Notes: generated from the sequence alone by a model not told the origin. A stretch of 64,000 bases of DNA from Heliocidaris erythrogramma (GCA_025617745.1 CM046868.1:15814615-15878614); one strand, 5' to 3'; shown: positions 36,526 to 50,092, counted from the stretch's first letter. Program-made: numbers and translations.

Positions 36526-37308
36526 GTAATGTATTTCCCCTGTAATTTATAGCATAAATTGAACTTACATGTCCGAAAATTTCATGTGCTTGTTACTATT
36601 ACTGAGTTGAAGTGTAATAATAACGAGAGTAATTTGACCGGTTGATGGCAAAACACGAAAAGGCTAGCATATGGGACTAGCCTTTCCTGCCCGAAGTTTC
36701 CCGCAGCATGTCCCAGCAGTGCGGTGGTATCGATTGGAAGGAGGGCGCTAATTTACTTTCGCACCGGGTATGATGCCTTTACCTAATAGTAATACCGGCC
36801 TCTTAACGATGTTTCCAAAGACTACGGCAAAGATTCTTCATGAAACGTAATGAAAATTCATCAGACTATTACCCAAATACTGGGGAACAAGATCCAGGTA
36901 CTAACGAGCGATAATAGTAATACTTGCGCGTTCTTGTACTGTGTAGAAATGACGTTGCAATCACATCAGCAAGCAATGGTCATATATTATTGACCATTAT
37001 TAGGATCATATACATGTGTGTATACTGGGTATTGGGGATACAGATGTAATTTTGTTTGAAATGGAGGTTTTTGTGGGCAAACTGATACTTAGGTATCAGT
37101 CTATACATATGAATTTACAAGTTCGTTAAGAGTAAGACACAAAATGTAGAAAGTTATAAAAACTTAATTACAGCCTTGTTTTTGGTAGTTGTTACACAGA
37201 CACCGATACATACGACGACTGCTCTCAATATGTTGCGCACTAGTGAGGCCGCTCTACATGGTTACGCACCATAGATACGTACGCAGAATGTTACGCACAC
37301 AAGTTATT

Positions 37309-37595
37309 CTACGAAGACCTGGAAGGGCCAAACTGACGACGTAAAAAAATAAAAAATATTACGTACGTAATAATATTACGTACGTACGTAATAATACTAC
37401 GTACCTACGTATTAAATACTACGTACGTACGTGATAATTACTACGTACATATGTATTATTATTACGTACGTACGTAGTAATTATTACGTACGTACGTAGT
37501 AATAATTATGTACGTACGTACATAGTATTATTACGTACGTACGTAATATTTTTTATTTTTTTACGTCGTCAGTTAGGCCCTTCCAGGTCTTCGTA
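37309..37595. mobile_element. Foldback MITE made of TACGTACGTA motifs
   Basis: Inverted ends CTACGAAGACCTGGAAGGGCC (complement at 37,575-37,595) extend inward through AACTGACGACGTAAAAAAAT to a core of some twenty CGTACGTA palindromes spaced by AATAATTATT. The complete 287 bp can fold on itself. Lies in DPCD intron 1. Target duplication not evident. Confidence 0.85.
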
Positions 37596-37808
37596 GGAGA
37601 TCGACGAACCGATCGCGCCGGTACCACTACGAGCGCTGAGGGCTCCCTTCAACATAATCGTGAAAAATACTAAATGGATGCTCTGACGGGTCTCGATAGG
37701 TGTTATCGAAAAAAAGGACCCAAAATTTCAGGAAACCCTCTTCAAAGGTCACAAAACAAACTGGTAAGTTTTAATCATCTATTATTCACCACCATTAGTT
37801 ATATTTAA

Positions 37809-39441
37809 AGGTTGACTAAATTAGAGAGAAAATGGGTGCTCTTTCCATGTAGTTTTGCCTTCTAATCACGAATCTGCCAATCGATTGTCCAAATTATGTC
37901 TCGTTTTGGCGAAAAAGGGGGAAAAGCAGAGGTTTTGGTACCGTTCCTTAAAACTCGTGAGCTGATTGGCTAACCCCCAAGTGACGTATGAAAAGTAAGA
38001 GGCACAAGATCTGCAGGCTGCAGCCTATAATATTGTACACAGAATGCGGTATTTGACCCCTCTGTTCAACAGACAATTTATGAAAAAAGGAAATTAATCA
38101 ATATAATCTTAGGAGTGAATAATCATTAGCAATATATTTTCTACAAGATCAGAAAACGCTTTTGCCCAAATATACAGCTCTTGTTTTGTTTTTTAGCTTT
38201 TCTTTTGAACAATGTTCTCATCCATCTGAGCTTGCCGAACGAAAATTTTGCATTGGTCATAAACGCGTGCACAGCCGTTTTATGCGTCTGTATGTATATG
38301 TCCTACACATCTTTAGTACGGCAGTGACTATGTTCCCCTCGTACATAGCAACTGGTGAACGCTTTTGTTTTGTTTATTTCACTTACGGCTTTTTTTTTTA
38401 CTTCGCTTTACATAGTACGTTAGTACTGACTTAGATTTTGGCTGAATTCGAGTAACTTATACAGAGAGAGGAAAAGTGCCCGCGATTCCGAGTTGGAGGA
38501 CTTTTCTGAGCCATGCAGATACGAACTCTGATTTATCAGATGATTTATCAGACCCCGAAGGCAAAGAAGCTCGAGTGGCAAGGGGAAATTCGACCATACT
38601 ATACAGTTATATATGTTTGAACCCCTCGCAGAATACGGTGAAGGGCCGTGGGTGAAGTAACTCCAGGGAGCTCCAACGCGTTGGAGCTCCCTGGAGTTAC
38701 GGGTGAAGTAGACCGAAAATGCTGTCTCTCGTTCGTTAGGTCGTCTTAGCTAACGAACGAGAGACAGAATTTTCGGTCTACGGGTGAAGCTGCTGTAGCT
38801 GCTGTCGTTGAAAAACAGATTGGAAGACTTGACTCCAAGTCTGATCTTTGGAATAGCTAAATCTTTTAGCTAGCTTATTCTTCTCTTCATGCCAAATTCG
38901 GAATACAGGCCAGGATCCTCAAAATCATCGCTGCAGTCTATTGTACTCCACTCACTTGGCCGGCCCTTGCCACTCTGCCCGCGTGAGCTTTACATTTGCG
39001 ACCCACAATTTCCGTAGATTTTCATCTTTAGGAAAATGATGTAGGCTTACACCATCTTTAGGGGTCTTGCTACAGCCCGCAACTATACACCGATTAGGCA
39101 TTTAATATTGATGAAACTGTGTCCCAAAATCAAAGTTATTGTGAGGAATTAAACACACGAAAATACGCAATGCAAATGGTCGATGCGGTGAATATCATGC
39201 TCGGCACCGGGCTGGGCCTGCCGGGGGCCTCCGGGCGCGCACGGTATAGGTAAGTGGAATATTTTCCCTTACTTTTCATGCGTCACAGATCACGTGATCA
39301 CGATGTCGCTTCGATGGGATTTTTTTAGGGGCGGGGCTTATGACTGTGTAAAAAAAAAAAAATTGTGTGATGGATATTTTTTGGCTCCTGATGACACCTT
39401 CCTACGAAAAATGGGCAATTATTTTTTTATTTTAGTGATCT
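37809..39441 (+). mobile_element. 1.63-kb TTAA element (Kolobok-like), copy 1
   Basis: Flanked by TTAA (37,805-37,808 and 39,442-39,445); ends AGGTTGACTAAA and, inverted, AGATCACTAAA. No transposase recognised. A near-identical copy lies at 61,920-63,538. Contains two adjacent hairpins (38,657-38,700 and 38,708-38,781), each preceded by GGGTGAA. A conserved GC-rich patch (39,180-39,250) is open in the second copy as LGTGLGLPGASGRP. DPCD intron 1. Confidence 0.85.
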
Positions 39442-40153
39442 TTAAGTAAACTCCAAGATATGAGTTTCACTTAAATATAGCCAAAAATGCACAGTGATAC
39501 ATATTAGTACCGTACTCACTATTGCCTGCGTTACTACACAGTCGGCAATGGCGTGTACCTATGAGTGGTTGCAATAGTCAATAGAGTCATCTCATTTTAC
39601 GCATATAGGGAGAAGTGCGTTTTAATTACCGACCCCTGCACATAGTCAATGGCAATTTATGAAAAGAGATTATTTTAATGAAAATATGAAAAATTAACAA
39701 AAAATTGATAATAATTACGTTTTTATTCCTCATCTTGCTCTATTTTGGCTGTTCTCAACGTTGCTAGGGATTCTACGCGTAGTCCCATGGGTTGATTTGC
39801 AAGACGCGCCCTAGATCAGATGCCATGATACGCTTAATGGTCGGTATTATGACTGGGCGGTATTAGGTGAAGTGATCATACCCAAAATTTGATTTAATCA
39901 CATAGGTTAGGCCTAGTTAGTGTTAGGGTAAAGGTACCCAAACTATGTCTGTGATTAAATTTAGGGTACCCAGTGCAAAAGTAAATTAGTGCCTGGAAGT
40001 GGAAGCAGACCATACCGTATTAATAATTATAATATAATTAACTCGATAATTGTGACCCGGCACCACAAAACCATCAAAAAGTCGCAAAATATAATTTTTC
40101 TAATTTTATCATATTTGGATAGAACAAAGTCTCAGCTTTAATTTAAAATGATA

Positions 40154-40526
40154 GGCTATTATAGCTAATATGCCCAGTAATCCTCAAATTGGCAAGAATC
40201 CTACCTAATCCTAGGATTATGATAAAAAAAACAGCAGAACGGAGGTATAGATAGGAGGTATATAATTATAAAGCAGCAAGATCAGATTCGCTGTCAATTG
40301 CTCGTGGTCTAGTGGTAAAGGCGTCTGGTCAGACTGTCAGAGTATTCTCTTTCTACACTGCACTCGCGTTTAAGGTCCCGGGTTCGAATCCCGCTCTTTC
40401 TTGCTGATATTTTTTTCCATTATAAATAACTGAAATAATTTCAACAATGAAAACCAAGAAACTTGACTAATTATTCACTTGTTCAGGCGGATTTAATGGC
40501 GGCTGGGCATAATAATGACTTTGGCC
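40154..40526 (+). mobile_element. hAT-like MITE carrying a tRNA-like sequence, copy 1
   Basis: An 8-bp direct repeat AAATGATA flanks it (40,146-40,153 and 40,527-40,534). Ends GGCTATTATAG and, inverted, GGCCAAAGTCA, each followed by TATTATGCCCAG-like subterminal repeats. Internally, at about 40,310-40,408, a tRNA-like cassette has A box TGGTCTAGTGG and B box GGTTCGAATCC separated by a long insert. The related MITE at 58.3 kb lacks this insertion. Confidence 0.8.
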
Positions 40527-40888
40527 AAATGATATATGACTCATTATAATTGAAACTTTCTAACCCTTTTAATTCAGCGAATGAAAGGAGTGTAAGAGAT
40601 GTTTGCTGTTAGTGTTATTAAATAGGGAGGAAATGAGCTCTAAATCTAATTCTAAAGTTGGGGCCTATTCAAGCGTGCGGAGTAAGAAAACGAGAGAGAA
40701 AATAGATAGAGTGAATCAAAAGGCCATAGCACCCACTATGAATGAATTGTCGGATTAGGTTGATATTTGGTAGGAGTGTTAAATATAGTTTATTCATTCT
40801 ATTGCCAAGACTTCAAATTGTGAACTTGAGTCATTCGAAAGTTATTATGATGCAAATGAGAGTGTTTTAATGGGAGATTAAGAGCACT

Positions 40889-41289
40889 GGCTATTATTTA
40901 TAGCTAATATGCCCAGTAATCCTCAAATTGGCAAGAATCCTACCTAGGATATAAAAAAAAAACAACGGAGGTATAGATAGGATTTGTATGGAACGGAGGT
41001 ATATAGTGCAGCAAGATCAGATTAGCTGTCAATTGCTCGTGGTCTAGTGGTAAAAGCATCTGGTCAGACTGTCAGAGTATTCTCTTTCTACACTGCACTC
41101 GCGTTTAAGGTCCCGGGTTCGAATCCCGCTCTTTCTTTGCTCGTAATTTTTTCAGTCATGAAACGATAACGATAGCGTTTATTCCGTTATAAATAACTGA
41201 ATTTCAACAATGAAAACCAAGAAACTTGACTAATTATTCACTTGTTCAGGCGGATTTAATGGCGGCTGGGCATAATAACGACTTTGGCC
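40889..41289 (+). mobile_element. hAT-like MITE carrying a tRNA-like sequence, copy 2
   Basis: Flanked by AGAGCAC(T/C) (40,881-40,888 and 41,290-41,297), one mismatch in 8. Same ends and same tRNA-like cassette (about 41,032-41,138) as copy 1, with small insertions/deletions, for example an added stretch after the cassette. Inserted in the same host MITE 360 bp from copy 1. Confidence 0.8.
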
Positions 41290-41723
41290 AGAGCACCTTG
41301 GTAGCCTGACACATGCACAAGACAATGCCTATTCACTCCATTGGGGTGTCTTTCTTTGTTCCCTGTTACATAATACTGGTTTGTTACCTGTATAGTCCTT
41401 TTGTTATCATACACTGAACTTGTAATTTAGCCTATAATTAACTTATATAGAACCTATTTTTTTTCTTGTTCACATTGATTAACCTATATATGCAATTTGT
41501 TTTACATAGAACTTAGACCTATTTTCAATGTTTTGACTTGTTTCTTTCATGAATACCTATCGCTATGATAACGATGAAAAGTTTGTGTTCGTTGCGTGTT
41601 TTGTTTTATCAGAATCGCGCAGATACTCATGTGCGCAGACAAGGGCACTGCGCAGACTTGGGCACTCTAGTCATACAATGATTTTCAAATCTAGGCCAAA
41701 AAATTATATGAATGAGAACTTAA

Positions 41724-42036
41724 AGGGAGTGGCAAGTCGTAATCCATGGGCCTGACCAGTTGGCCTGACTCGGGGAAATTCGGATACAATCAGGTCCAAT
41801 TTTGCGCTACCGAAGGAATGTTATTGCCGGATTCCTCGCGCGATCGTAAACTTGAATCCCTCCATACTGGAAATATAACTTGAATAAAGAACGCGCGATC
41901 TTGTTTACTCAAATTTGGGTCAATGTGCGAACTTTTATTAGCTGCGCACGATAAATTGAAGTTGCTTTGAACTTTGATCCAGAGAAAGGAGCAGCCAACT
42001 GTAAAAGCGCCCATAGATTGCGACTTGTCGATCCCT
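41724..42036. mobile_element. 313-bp TTAA MITE (Kolobok-like)
   Basis: TTAA flanks at 41,720-41,723 and 42,037-42,040; inverted ends AGGGAGTGGCAAGTCG and AGGGATCGACAAGTCG. No coding potential. DPCD intron 1. Confidence 0.88.
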
Positions 42037-43692
<1,656 letters not shown>

Positions 43693-44283
43693 AAAGTTTT
43701 CTTCAATACAAATTTGGAGACAAGGGTATAGCATCCTACAAGACTAGTATCAGAATTCAGAAGATTTATGCATTTATTGTATTCCATTGGATAAGTTCAT
43801 TTATTTAAATTAAACAAGGACTATAGATGTGTGTTCAACAAATTATGTTAACCCTGTGCGCAAATTGCATGTAACCCTGGTGTTATGACAAGCCAGTGTG
43901 TGTTTGACTGGATATTATGATGATCCAAACAAAGTTACAACAGGTAAGTCATCATATTCAGAAATTGAATACTACCTTTAAGAAGACAAGTAATTATAAG
44001 AACTTTGGGCTAAAGAATGAATTCTGAACTATGAAAAGAGATACAGTCTTCTGAATCTACTTCTATGATTAATGCCTTTTGAATGGAGCTCTTAGAAGTA
44101 TTTGTCTGAAGGGACATTAAATCTCAACACATTGGAATAAAATTTAATGTAATTCAACAAATACCACATAACTGATACTGTGCTTCTAATATGCATTAAT
44201 TTGAGATGAAATTTGGTCTTTAACTAATGTTGTTTCGATTTTCATTGTATTGTAAGGATTGCCATTCTGTCTTGTTTTTGCAG

Positions 44284-44408
44284 TGCGTAAATGGAGGAAC
44301 AAGAATGTACTTGGGAGAGAGGGGAAATGGGAGTTTGAAATCGGAGAGCAGTTCATGCATCCTGCTGCAAGTGGCGAGGCAGACTTCCTCAAGGAAAGCA
44401 GCTCAAAT
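44284..44408 (+). CDS. DPCD: DPCD, exon 3
   Basis: Acceptor TTTTTGCAG, donor AAAT|GTAAGT, phase 1-0. Encodes VRKWRNKNVLGREGKWEFEI to ADFLKESSSN, the central conserved part of DPCD. Confidence 0.95.
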
Positions 44409-44789
44409 GTAAGTGAAATAAAAAATGAAATATTTGCAAATGCAATGTATGCCCTTGTATTAACCTTTATTTCTTTTATTTTCCAGCCCTTCACAAGTCC
44501 TTTTAAGTCCAGAGTAGAATTAAGTTAACATTTTGCAATTTAATCATATAAATCGTTATAGAATATTGTACAATGTATATTTATTATATCTACATTTTAT
44601 TTTTGTCCTTCCATATTGACTAATGAGATAAATACATGTAGTTCAACTTAGTAATAATACAGCAACTTTCATGTAGCAGTAACGAGTAAATGACCAAAGT
44701 GCTTACAGTGTATTATTACGAAACTTAACCACAATCAAAGACATCCAATATTGCACTGGTTATTGTATCCCCCTCTGCCGGAGGATACT

Positions 44790-46640
44790 TTGGCTTCAGC
44801 AGCGCTCCGCCGTGGCCACCACATTCTTGTGTGCGCTTTAGCGGTCACATTTCTCGATGGATTTCTTTCAAACTTTGTGTGGAGGTGTATCTTGGTAAAA
44901 TCTAGACACCTCTAATTTCTGGTGATGCTGCCCCCTGTGTTCCGTCTTTTATAGGGTAAAAGGCCATATTTTAAGAGGAAATATTAAATATTAATTTTTA
45001 AGAGGAATATTTTAAGAGGATAAGAGGAAATCATCCATGAATAACCAGGGGTATTCTCCAATCTATAAAAAGGAGAAATATTCTTTATAAACGTATTAAG
45101 AATTCAATGCATGAAAATATTGACAAATACAAGAAATATCGGAACAGACTGACGTCAATTATACGTTACTCCCGTAGGTCATATTGGAAAACTGTCAAAG
45201 ATATACATTGTATTACGTAAGCGTGGAAATTTTACTACCCCAGAAAAGTTCACTCATGATGGAAAAGAATTTACTTCGGCAAGAGATATTGCAAATGCAT
45301 TTAACAGCTATTTTACTAATGTTGGTACAAATCATGCAAAGTTAATATACAAATGGTTCCAATTTTAGGAATTATCTACACAATTCATCCCAATTTTTTA
45401 TCTTCTTCAGGCCAACTAACTATCTAGAAATCTTCAATATAGTAAGTTGCTCAAGAATAGTCACTCATGTGACCATGATGAATTAAGCACATCCTTGTTA
45501 AAGCAGATTATTGGCTCAATTATAACCCCAGTTGTACACATTTGTAATCTCTGGCATGAAGGTGTCTCTTGGTATAATCTAGAAACCTATAGATTTTGGT
45601 GATGCTGCCTCCAGTGTTCCGTCTTTTATACGGTCAAAGGTCATGTTTTGATAGATGTCTTGTGTGCGCTCTTGTGTGCGCTCTGGCGGTCACATTTCTC
45701 AACAGATTTCCAGTTGTACACATTTGTAATCTCTGGCATGAAAGTGTCTCTTGGTGTAATCTAAAAACCTATAGTTTTTGGTGACGCTGCCACCAGTGTC
45801 CCGTCTTTTATAGGGTCAAAGGTCATACTTCAGGGGATGGCGTGAGTGCACTCTGCAGGCCACATTTCTGGATGGATTTCTTTTAAATTTTGTATGGAGA
45901 TGTATCTTGGTATAATCTACACATCTTTACTTTTTGGAGATGCTGCCCTCATTGTTTCGTCCTTCAAAGGTCATTTGTCCGTTCCTTGCACTCTTACTTC
46001 TGCATTTCTTGACACATTTTGTTCAAATTTTGTTGAGATGTATCTTGGTAAAGATTACGCACCTCTAGTTTACAGTGATGCTGCCACCGGTGTCCCGTCT
46101 TTTATAGGGTCAAAGGTCATACTTTGGAGAATGGTTTGAGTGCACTCTGTAGGCTACATTTCGTGATGGATTTCTTTCAAATTTTCCATGGAGATGTAAC
46201 TTGGTATAATCTACACATCTTTACTTTGTGGTGATGCTGCCCTCATTGTCGTATGTCTTCTACATTGTATGTGTTCTAACTTCCACATTTCTTGACGGAT
46301 TTCTTTCAAATTTTATATGGAGGTGTGTCTTAGTGAAATCTACACATCTTTAGTGTTTGCCGATGCTGCCCCCAGTGTTCTGCTCTTTATAGGGTCAAAT
46401 GTCATATTTTGGTTGCATGCACTCTGTAAGACACATTTGTTGACTGATTTATTTCAGATTTCTATAGAGATGCATTATACTCTAATCTACACACATTGTT
46501 TTGGTGATGCTGCTCCTAGTGTTGACAATAATCTCGGCCACTGGCGGCAATCTCTACGCCATCCTTTTGTTGGAGGGAGGGTTGGAGGGAGGGATGGGGG
46601 GATGTTCTTTGTTCCTCCTTTGAATCCCTGCCAGTGCCGG
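44790..46640. repeat. Degenerate ~130-180-bp tandem array (GATGCTGCC repeat)
   Basis: Units are marked by GATGCTGCC at about 44,923, 45,600, 45,783, 45,938, 46,076, 46,233, 46,362 and 46,506. Each is followed by CAGTGTTCCGTCTTTTATAG and GGTCAAAGGTCAT and preceded by TCTTGGTATAATCTA. The repeats read open in places, but the frames drift, so I regard it as non-coding. Interrupted by a LINE fragment. Confidence 0.85.
45015..45540 (+). mobile_element. LINE ORF2 fragment inside the array
   Basis: Broken frames give KFTHDGKEFTSARDIANAFN and SYFTNVGTNHAKLI, then SHSCDHDELSTSLLKQIIGS with PVVHICNLWH. This is the stretch between endonuclease and reverse transcriptase typical of CR1/L2-like LINEs. Multiple stops; inactive. 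Confidence 0.75.
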
Positions 46641-46680
46641 GGGATACATTCGCATTGTGCAGCAATGGACATTTCTAATT

Positions 46681-48507
46681 AGGTGATCTGTCGGTATCGA
46701 CAGAACACCTATTAATTTTGTCAGAATTTTCTTCTTTATTTTTAATATTTCTTTTTATTACAAATTCTTGTTCCCAATAAATCTCAAAATCGGCCAGGTC
46801 AATATCATCGAGTTTCATGTCATGTATGAGGTCAATCATGGACATGGTCCATTAAGCTTTTGGAGGTCATCAGGTCATCGTGACGTCATCAAGACGCCAT
46901 TTTGTAAATTTACAAGATTGATTATATCTTCATAATCGATAATCAAATATCAACTATATTCACATCACATAAACTTCACATGACGGGTCATCAAGTCATG
47001 TCCTCACAGGTCATCTAGAGGTCAGGACGTGCGCGTACGCGCGCGTCAAAATTTAAAAATGCTCAAAATCACGTAGGATCAAGTCTGCACACGTTTCAGG
47101 TCATTTTTAGCATTTCAAAAATGTCCGTGCGTAAGCGTCCGCGCGCGCGCTTTACGCGCGCGCAAGTCGTAAATAACGTTAAAACGCTGTTTTTTCGATT
47201 GATTTCCAATCCTGACACTTTTCTTCATCATTTCCATCAACTTGGAATCAATTTTGATCAATAATAAGGTCGTACGGGCGCGTCAAAGTTCAAAATCCGT
47301 GCGCGCATCTATGGCGAAAATAACGTAAAAACGTGCAAAAACATGCCTCTACAAAATTAACTCTAGCTCTTTAAATAGTCCACAAACCCCCCAATTTTTT
47401 GTCATCATCAGGTAGGGTATGAATCACAAATTTCATTTCATGTATCATTTGACCCTTATAAACATTATGATGTCATCAAAATGGCGCCAGAAATCAAAAT
47501 TTCCATTTTTCATGTTTTGACGTCATCACATTTATGCAAATTTGGCTCTAGATTCGTAATTATTGGTCGTTTTTCGCCCAGATTTTGATATGTTATAGCT
47601 CAGACAATTCTCTACAAGATCAGTTATCACCGTTTTCCATTTTGATGACGTAATCATATTGAAATTTTCAATTAAAAACGACATGTCAGAATTTCCCCTT
47701 TTTGCGTGTTATGTCTATGGAAGATGATTTTTTTTCGAATCATGAATCTACATGACATCGTTCTCTGAGCAGTATCTCAGTTATTTTTGGTCTATTTCCT
47801 TCCAGATTTTAATATGTTGTAGCTGAGACTATAAGCTTTTATTAGTAAGCCCTCCAATTTTTGATCAGATGTCGGGATCATGCCCAATTTTGAACTACCA
47901 AATGGGATTTGAGAATCCCGTTTTTCGTTTACGTGTTATCTCTATGGGAAATATTTTGGTCTATTGGTCAAAGCACTTGCCTCCCATGCAGGTGACCCAG
48001 GTTCGATCCCCGGTGGGTCCATAACAATTTTTTTTTTTTGCTTTTTTTTGCCTGTCATTTTACCATCCTCTTCGACTATTGTAACATAAAAAATCACAAA
48101 TCATGTAATAAACTGCCATATTTTCCGTATTATGTCTATTAGAAAGTAGTGTACAGTAGTTTGTGTACAACCCTACGGAAATTGTGATTTCCTGTCCTGT
48201 ATTAGAGCTATATGGTTAATCTCCCAAGTATCCTGTATCATCATCATTATTATCATCAACATCATGATCATCATTGCTATTATTATATCATCATCATCAT
48301 TCTATCATTATAATCATCATAATCACCATTATCATCATCACCATAAACATTTTACAATGACCGTTACACATTTTGCTACATTCCTGTCCTCACGAAACAT
48401 CTCCATTCATGGTATTCTTGACATCCTATCTTCAGTTTACCATTTCCCCATTATTATGATCATCCTTATTACAATCATGATCGTACAAATTGAAAGACAG
48501 ATCACCT
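46681..48507. mobile_element. 1.83-kb inverted-repeat element with AATT flanks
   Basis: Ends AGGTGATCTGTC and GACAGATCACCT, each bordered by AATT (46,677-46,680 and 48,508-48,511), read as a 4-bp duplication or part of the repeat. The left end continues into its own complement (TATCGACAGAACACCT), making a terminal hairpin. Internal CpG-rich GCGCGC strings (47,030-47,165), a Gly-like tRNA and an ATC microsatellite (48,235-48,350). No transposase seen. Superfamily not assigned. Confidence 0.65.
47950..48022 (+). pseudogene. tRNA-Gly(CCC)-like sequence
   Basis: TTGGTCTATTGGTCAAAGCA (A box), anticodon arm CTTGC-CTCCCAT-GCAGG with CCC anticodon, B box GGTTCGATCCC and 3' end GGTGGGTCCA. The 5' acceptor strand does not pair with the 3' end, so it is not a functional tRNA. 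It lies within the 46.7-48.5 kb element. Confidence 0.6.
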
Positions 48508-48837
48508 AATTCGTCCTCATGACGAATTAAATTCTAGTTATTCTTATTTCTATTATTTTCCCTTGGTATCAAAATTGTAGACATTATAGTTAAGAATTAG
48601 AGGGTATAAATACCTCTCATGACAACAGAGTGTATTAAATAAATGAAAATGTAATAAGTGTACGATCTAAAATCTTGACCGCAGAAGCAATGTCCCACTG
48701 ATGCAATAATTGACGGCACAAAATCTTTTTATTTTCAAACACATCCCACCATGTTGCATGATTCATGCAAAATCATGCAGATTGGTGCAGAAGTTATGAC
48801 TGTCAAGTTCCACAGTAATATTGCTATATTTATTGCT

Positions 48838-49117
48838 AGAGGTGTCGTGGTCTAGTGGATACGTCACCGGACTGGGGATCTCATGGTTTGCGGTTCGAGT
48901 CCCGCCGCGGCACTAATGTCCTTTGGCAAGACATTAATCTACATTTGCCACTCTCTACCCAGGTGTAGTAAATGGGTACCCGGTAGGAATTTATTCCTTG
49001 AAATGCTGTGAGGACCGAATTCGGTAGCCTAGCTACAGCCGGGGTAATAATACTTTGGCGCTTAGAAACATTTGTATTAAGCGCATTATAAATGCAATGT
49101 ATTATTATTATTATTAT
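48838..49117 (+). mobile_element. tRNA-headed SINE
   Basis: A box TGGTCTAGTGG, B box GGTTCGAGTCC, core CTACCCAGGTG and AAATGGGTACCCGGTAGG, tail (ATT)n. Same family as 22,328. Confidence 0.9.
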
Positions 49118-49121
49118 TCAA

Positions 49122-49346
49122 TATCCCTGCCGCAGCACCAATGTCGTTTGGCAAGACATTAATCTACATTTGCCACACTCGACCCAGGTGTAGTAAGTGG
49201 GTACCTGGTAGGATTTATTCCTTGAATGCACTGAGCGCTACGGTTGCCGGAGCTGAAGCCAGGGTAGTAATATCCTTTGGAAGCACATAGAGACGTTATA
49301 TCATAATGTGATATGCGCTATACAAGAACGGAATATTATTATTATT
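49122..49346 (+). mobile_element. Headless SINE fused behind the 48,838 copy
   Basis: Begins at CCCTGCCGCAGCACCAATGT, just inside the tRNA part, then repeats the full body and an ATT tail. Lacks A and B boxes, so the pair is a head-to-tail dimer with one promoter. Confidence 0.85.
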
Positions 49347-50092
49347 CTTCAGTGAATTGGATTTATATCCTGCCCCAGAACTTTTCCAGCATAAGTCATG
49401 TACATGTATGTCTCAAGGAAAGAGAAGAGAGAGAGGGGGGAGAGAGAGAGATTGGGGGGGGGGGGGGTAAAAAGAGAAGAAAAAATGTTAAATGTAAAAT
49501 AGACCTATAAAAGCAATCTCACTAAGGTCACTTTTTCTTTGACATTAAGCTGCTTCCATAATTTCTATGGCCCGTTTCACAGTTAGGCGCCACTTTTTGT
49601 CAACCTAGGTATTAAAATTTCAAGTTTTAGTTGAAATGTAGAGAAGTATGATTTTTCAATCTGGGAATGTGAATTTAACAGCAAATGTGGTGCCAGAGCT
49701 TAATTAATGCCATAACACCTGGCTCTGTAATGGCCACTTTGAAGTTTAAGGAAATTTGAATAAAAAACAACATTTAAATATCACAGACATAACTATAGGT
49801 CCATATGTACAAATAATATTATCTCATGTTCACATGATGAAGTGGTATTCAAGCAAACTTTGTTCCAAAAATTGTGCCTTTCTGTACATTTGGTGTTAAA
49901 ATATAGCAATGTGAAGAAAAAATATGCATTATAACAAGGTTTTGACTCTGAAAAGTTTCTTTCATTTTACACTTCCTCATTGAGGATATGTATTACTCCA
50001 TGGAGATGATGATTGTGGTGGGGGACATCTACATCCTTAATAGTAACATTGCTAATGTTCGTCTTTTAACTTTAGAATTTTAGCCACAGGGT

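Larger units (their letters stand above)
40052..41545 (+). mobile_element. GTGACCCGG MITE, right-truncated, with two nested insertions
   Basis: Left end GTGACCCGGCACCACAAAAC and following sequence match the intact relative at 58,327-59,656, but no right inverted repeat was found. Two nested elements (40,154 and 40,889) interrupt it; the 58-kb copy shows both sites empty. Confidence 0.8.

Noticed and set aside
37337..37560. CRISPR-like regular repeats (TACGTACGTA)
   Set aside because: Self-palindromic units within a foldback MITE in animal DNA; no unique spacers.
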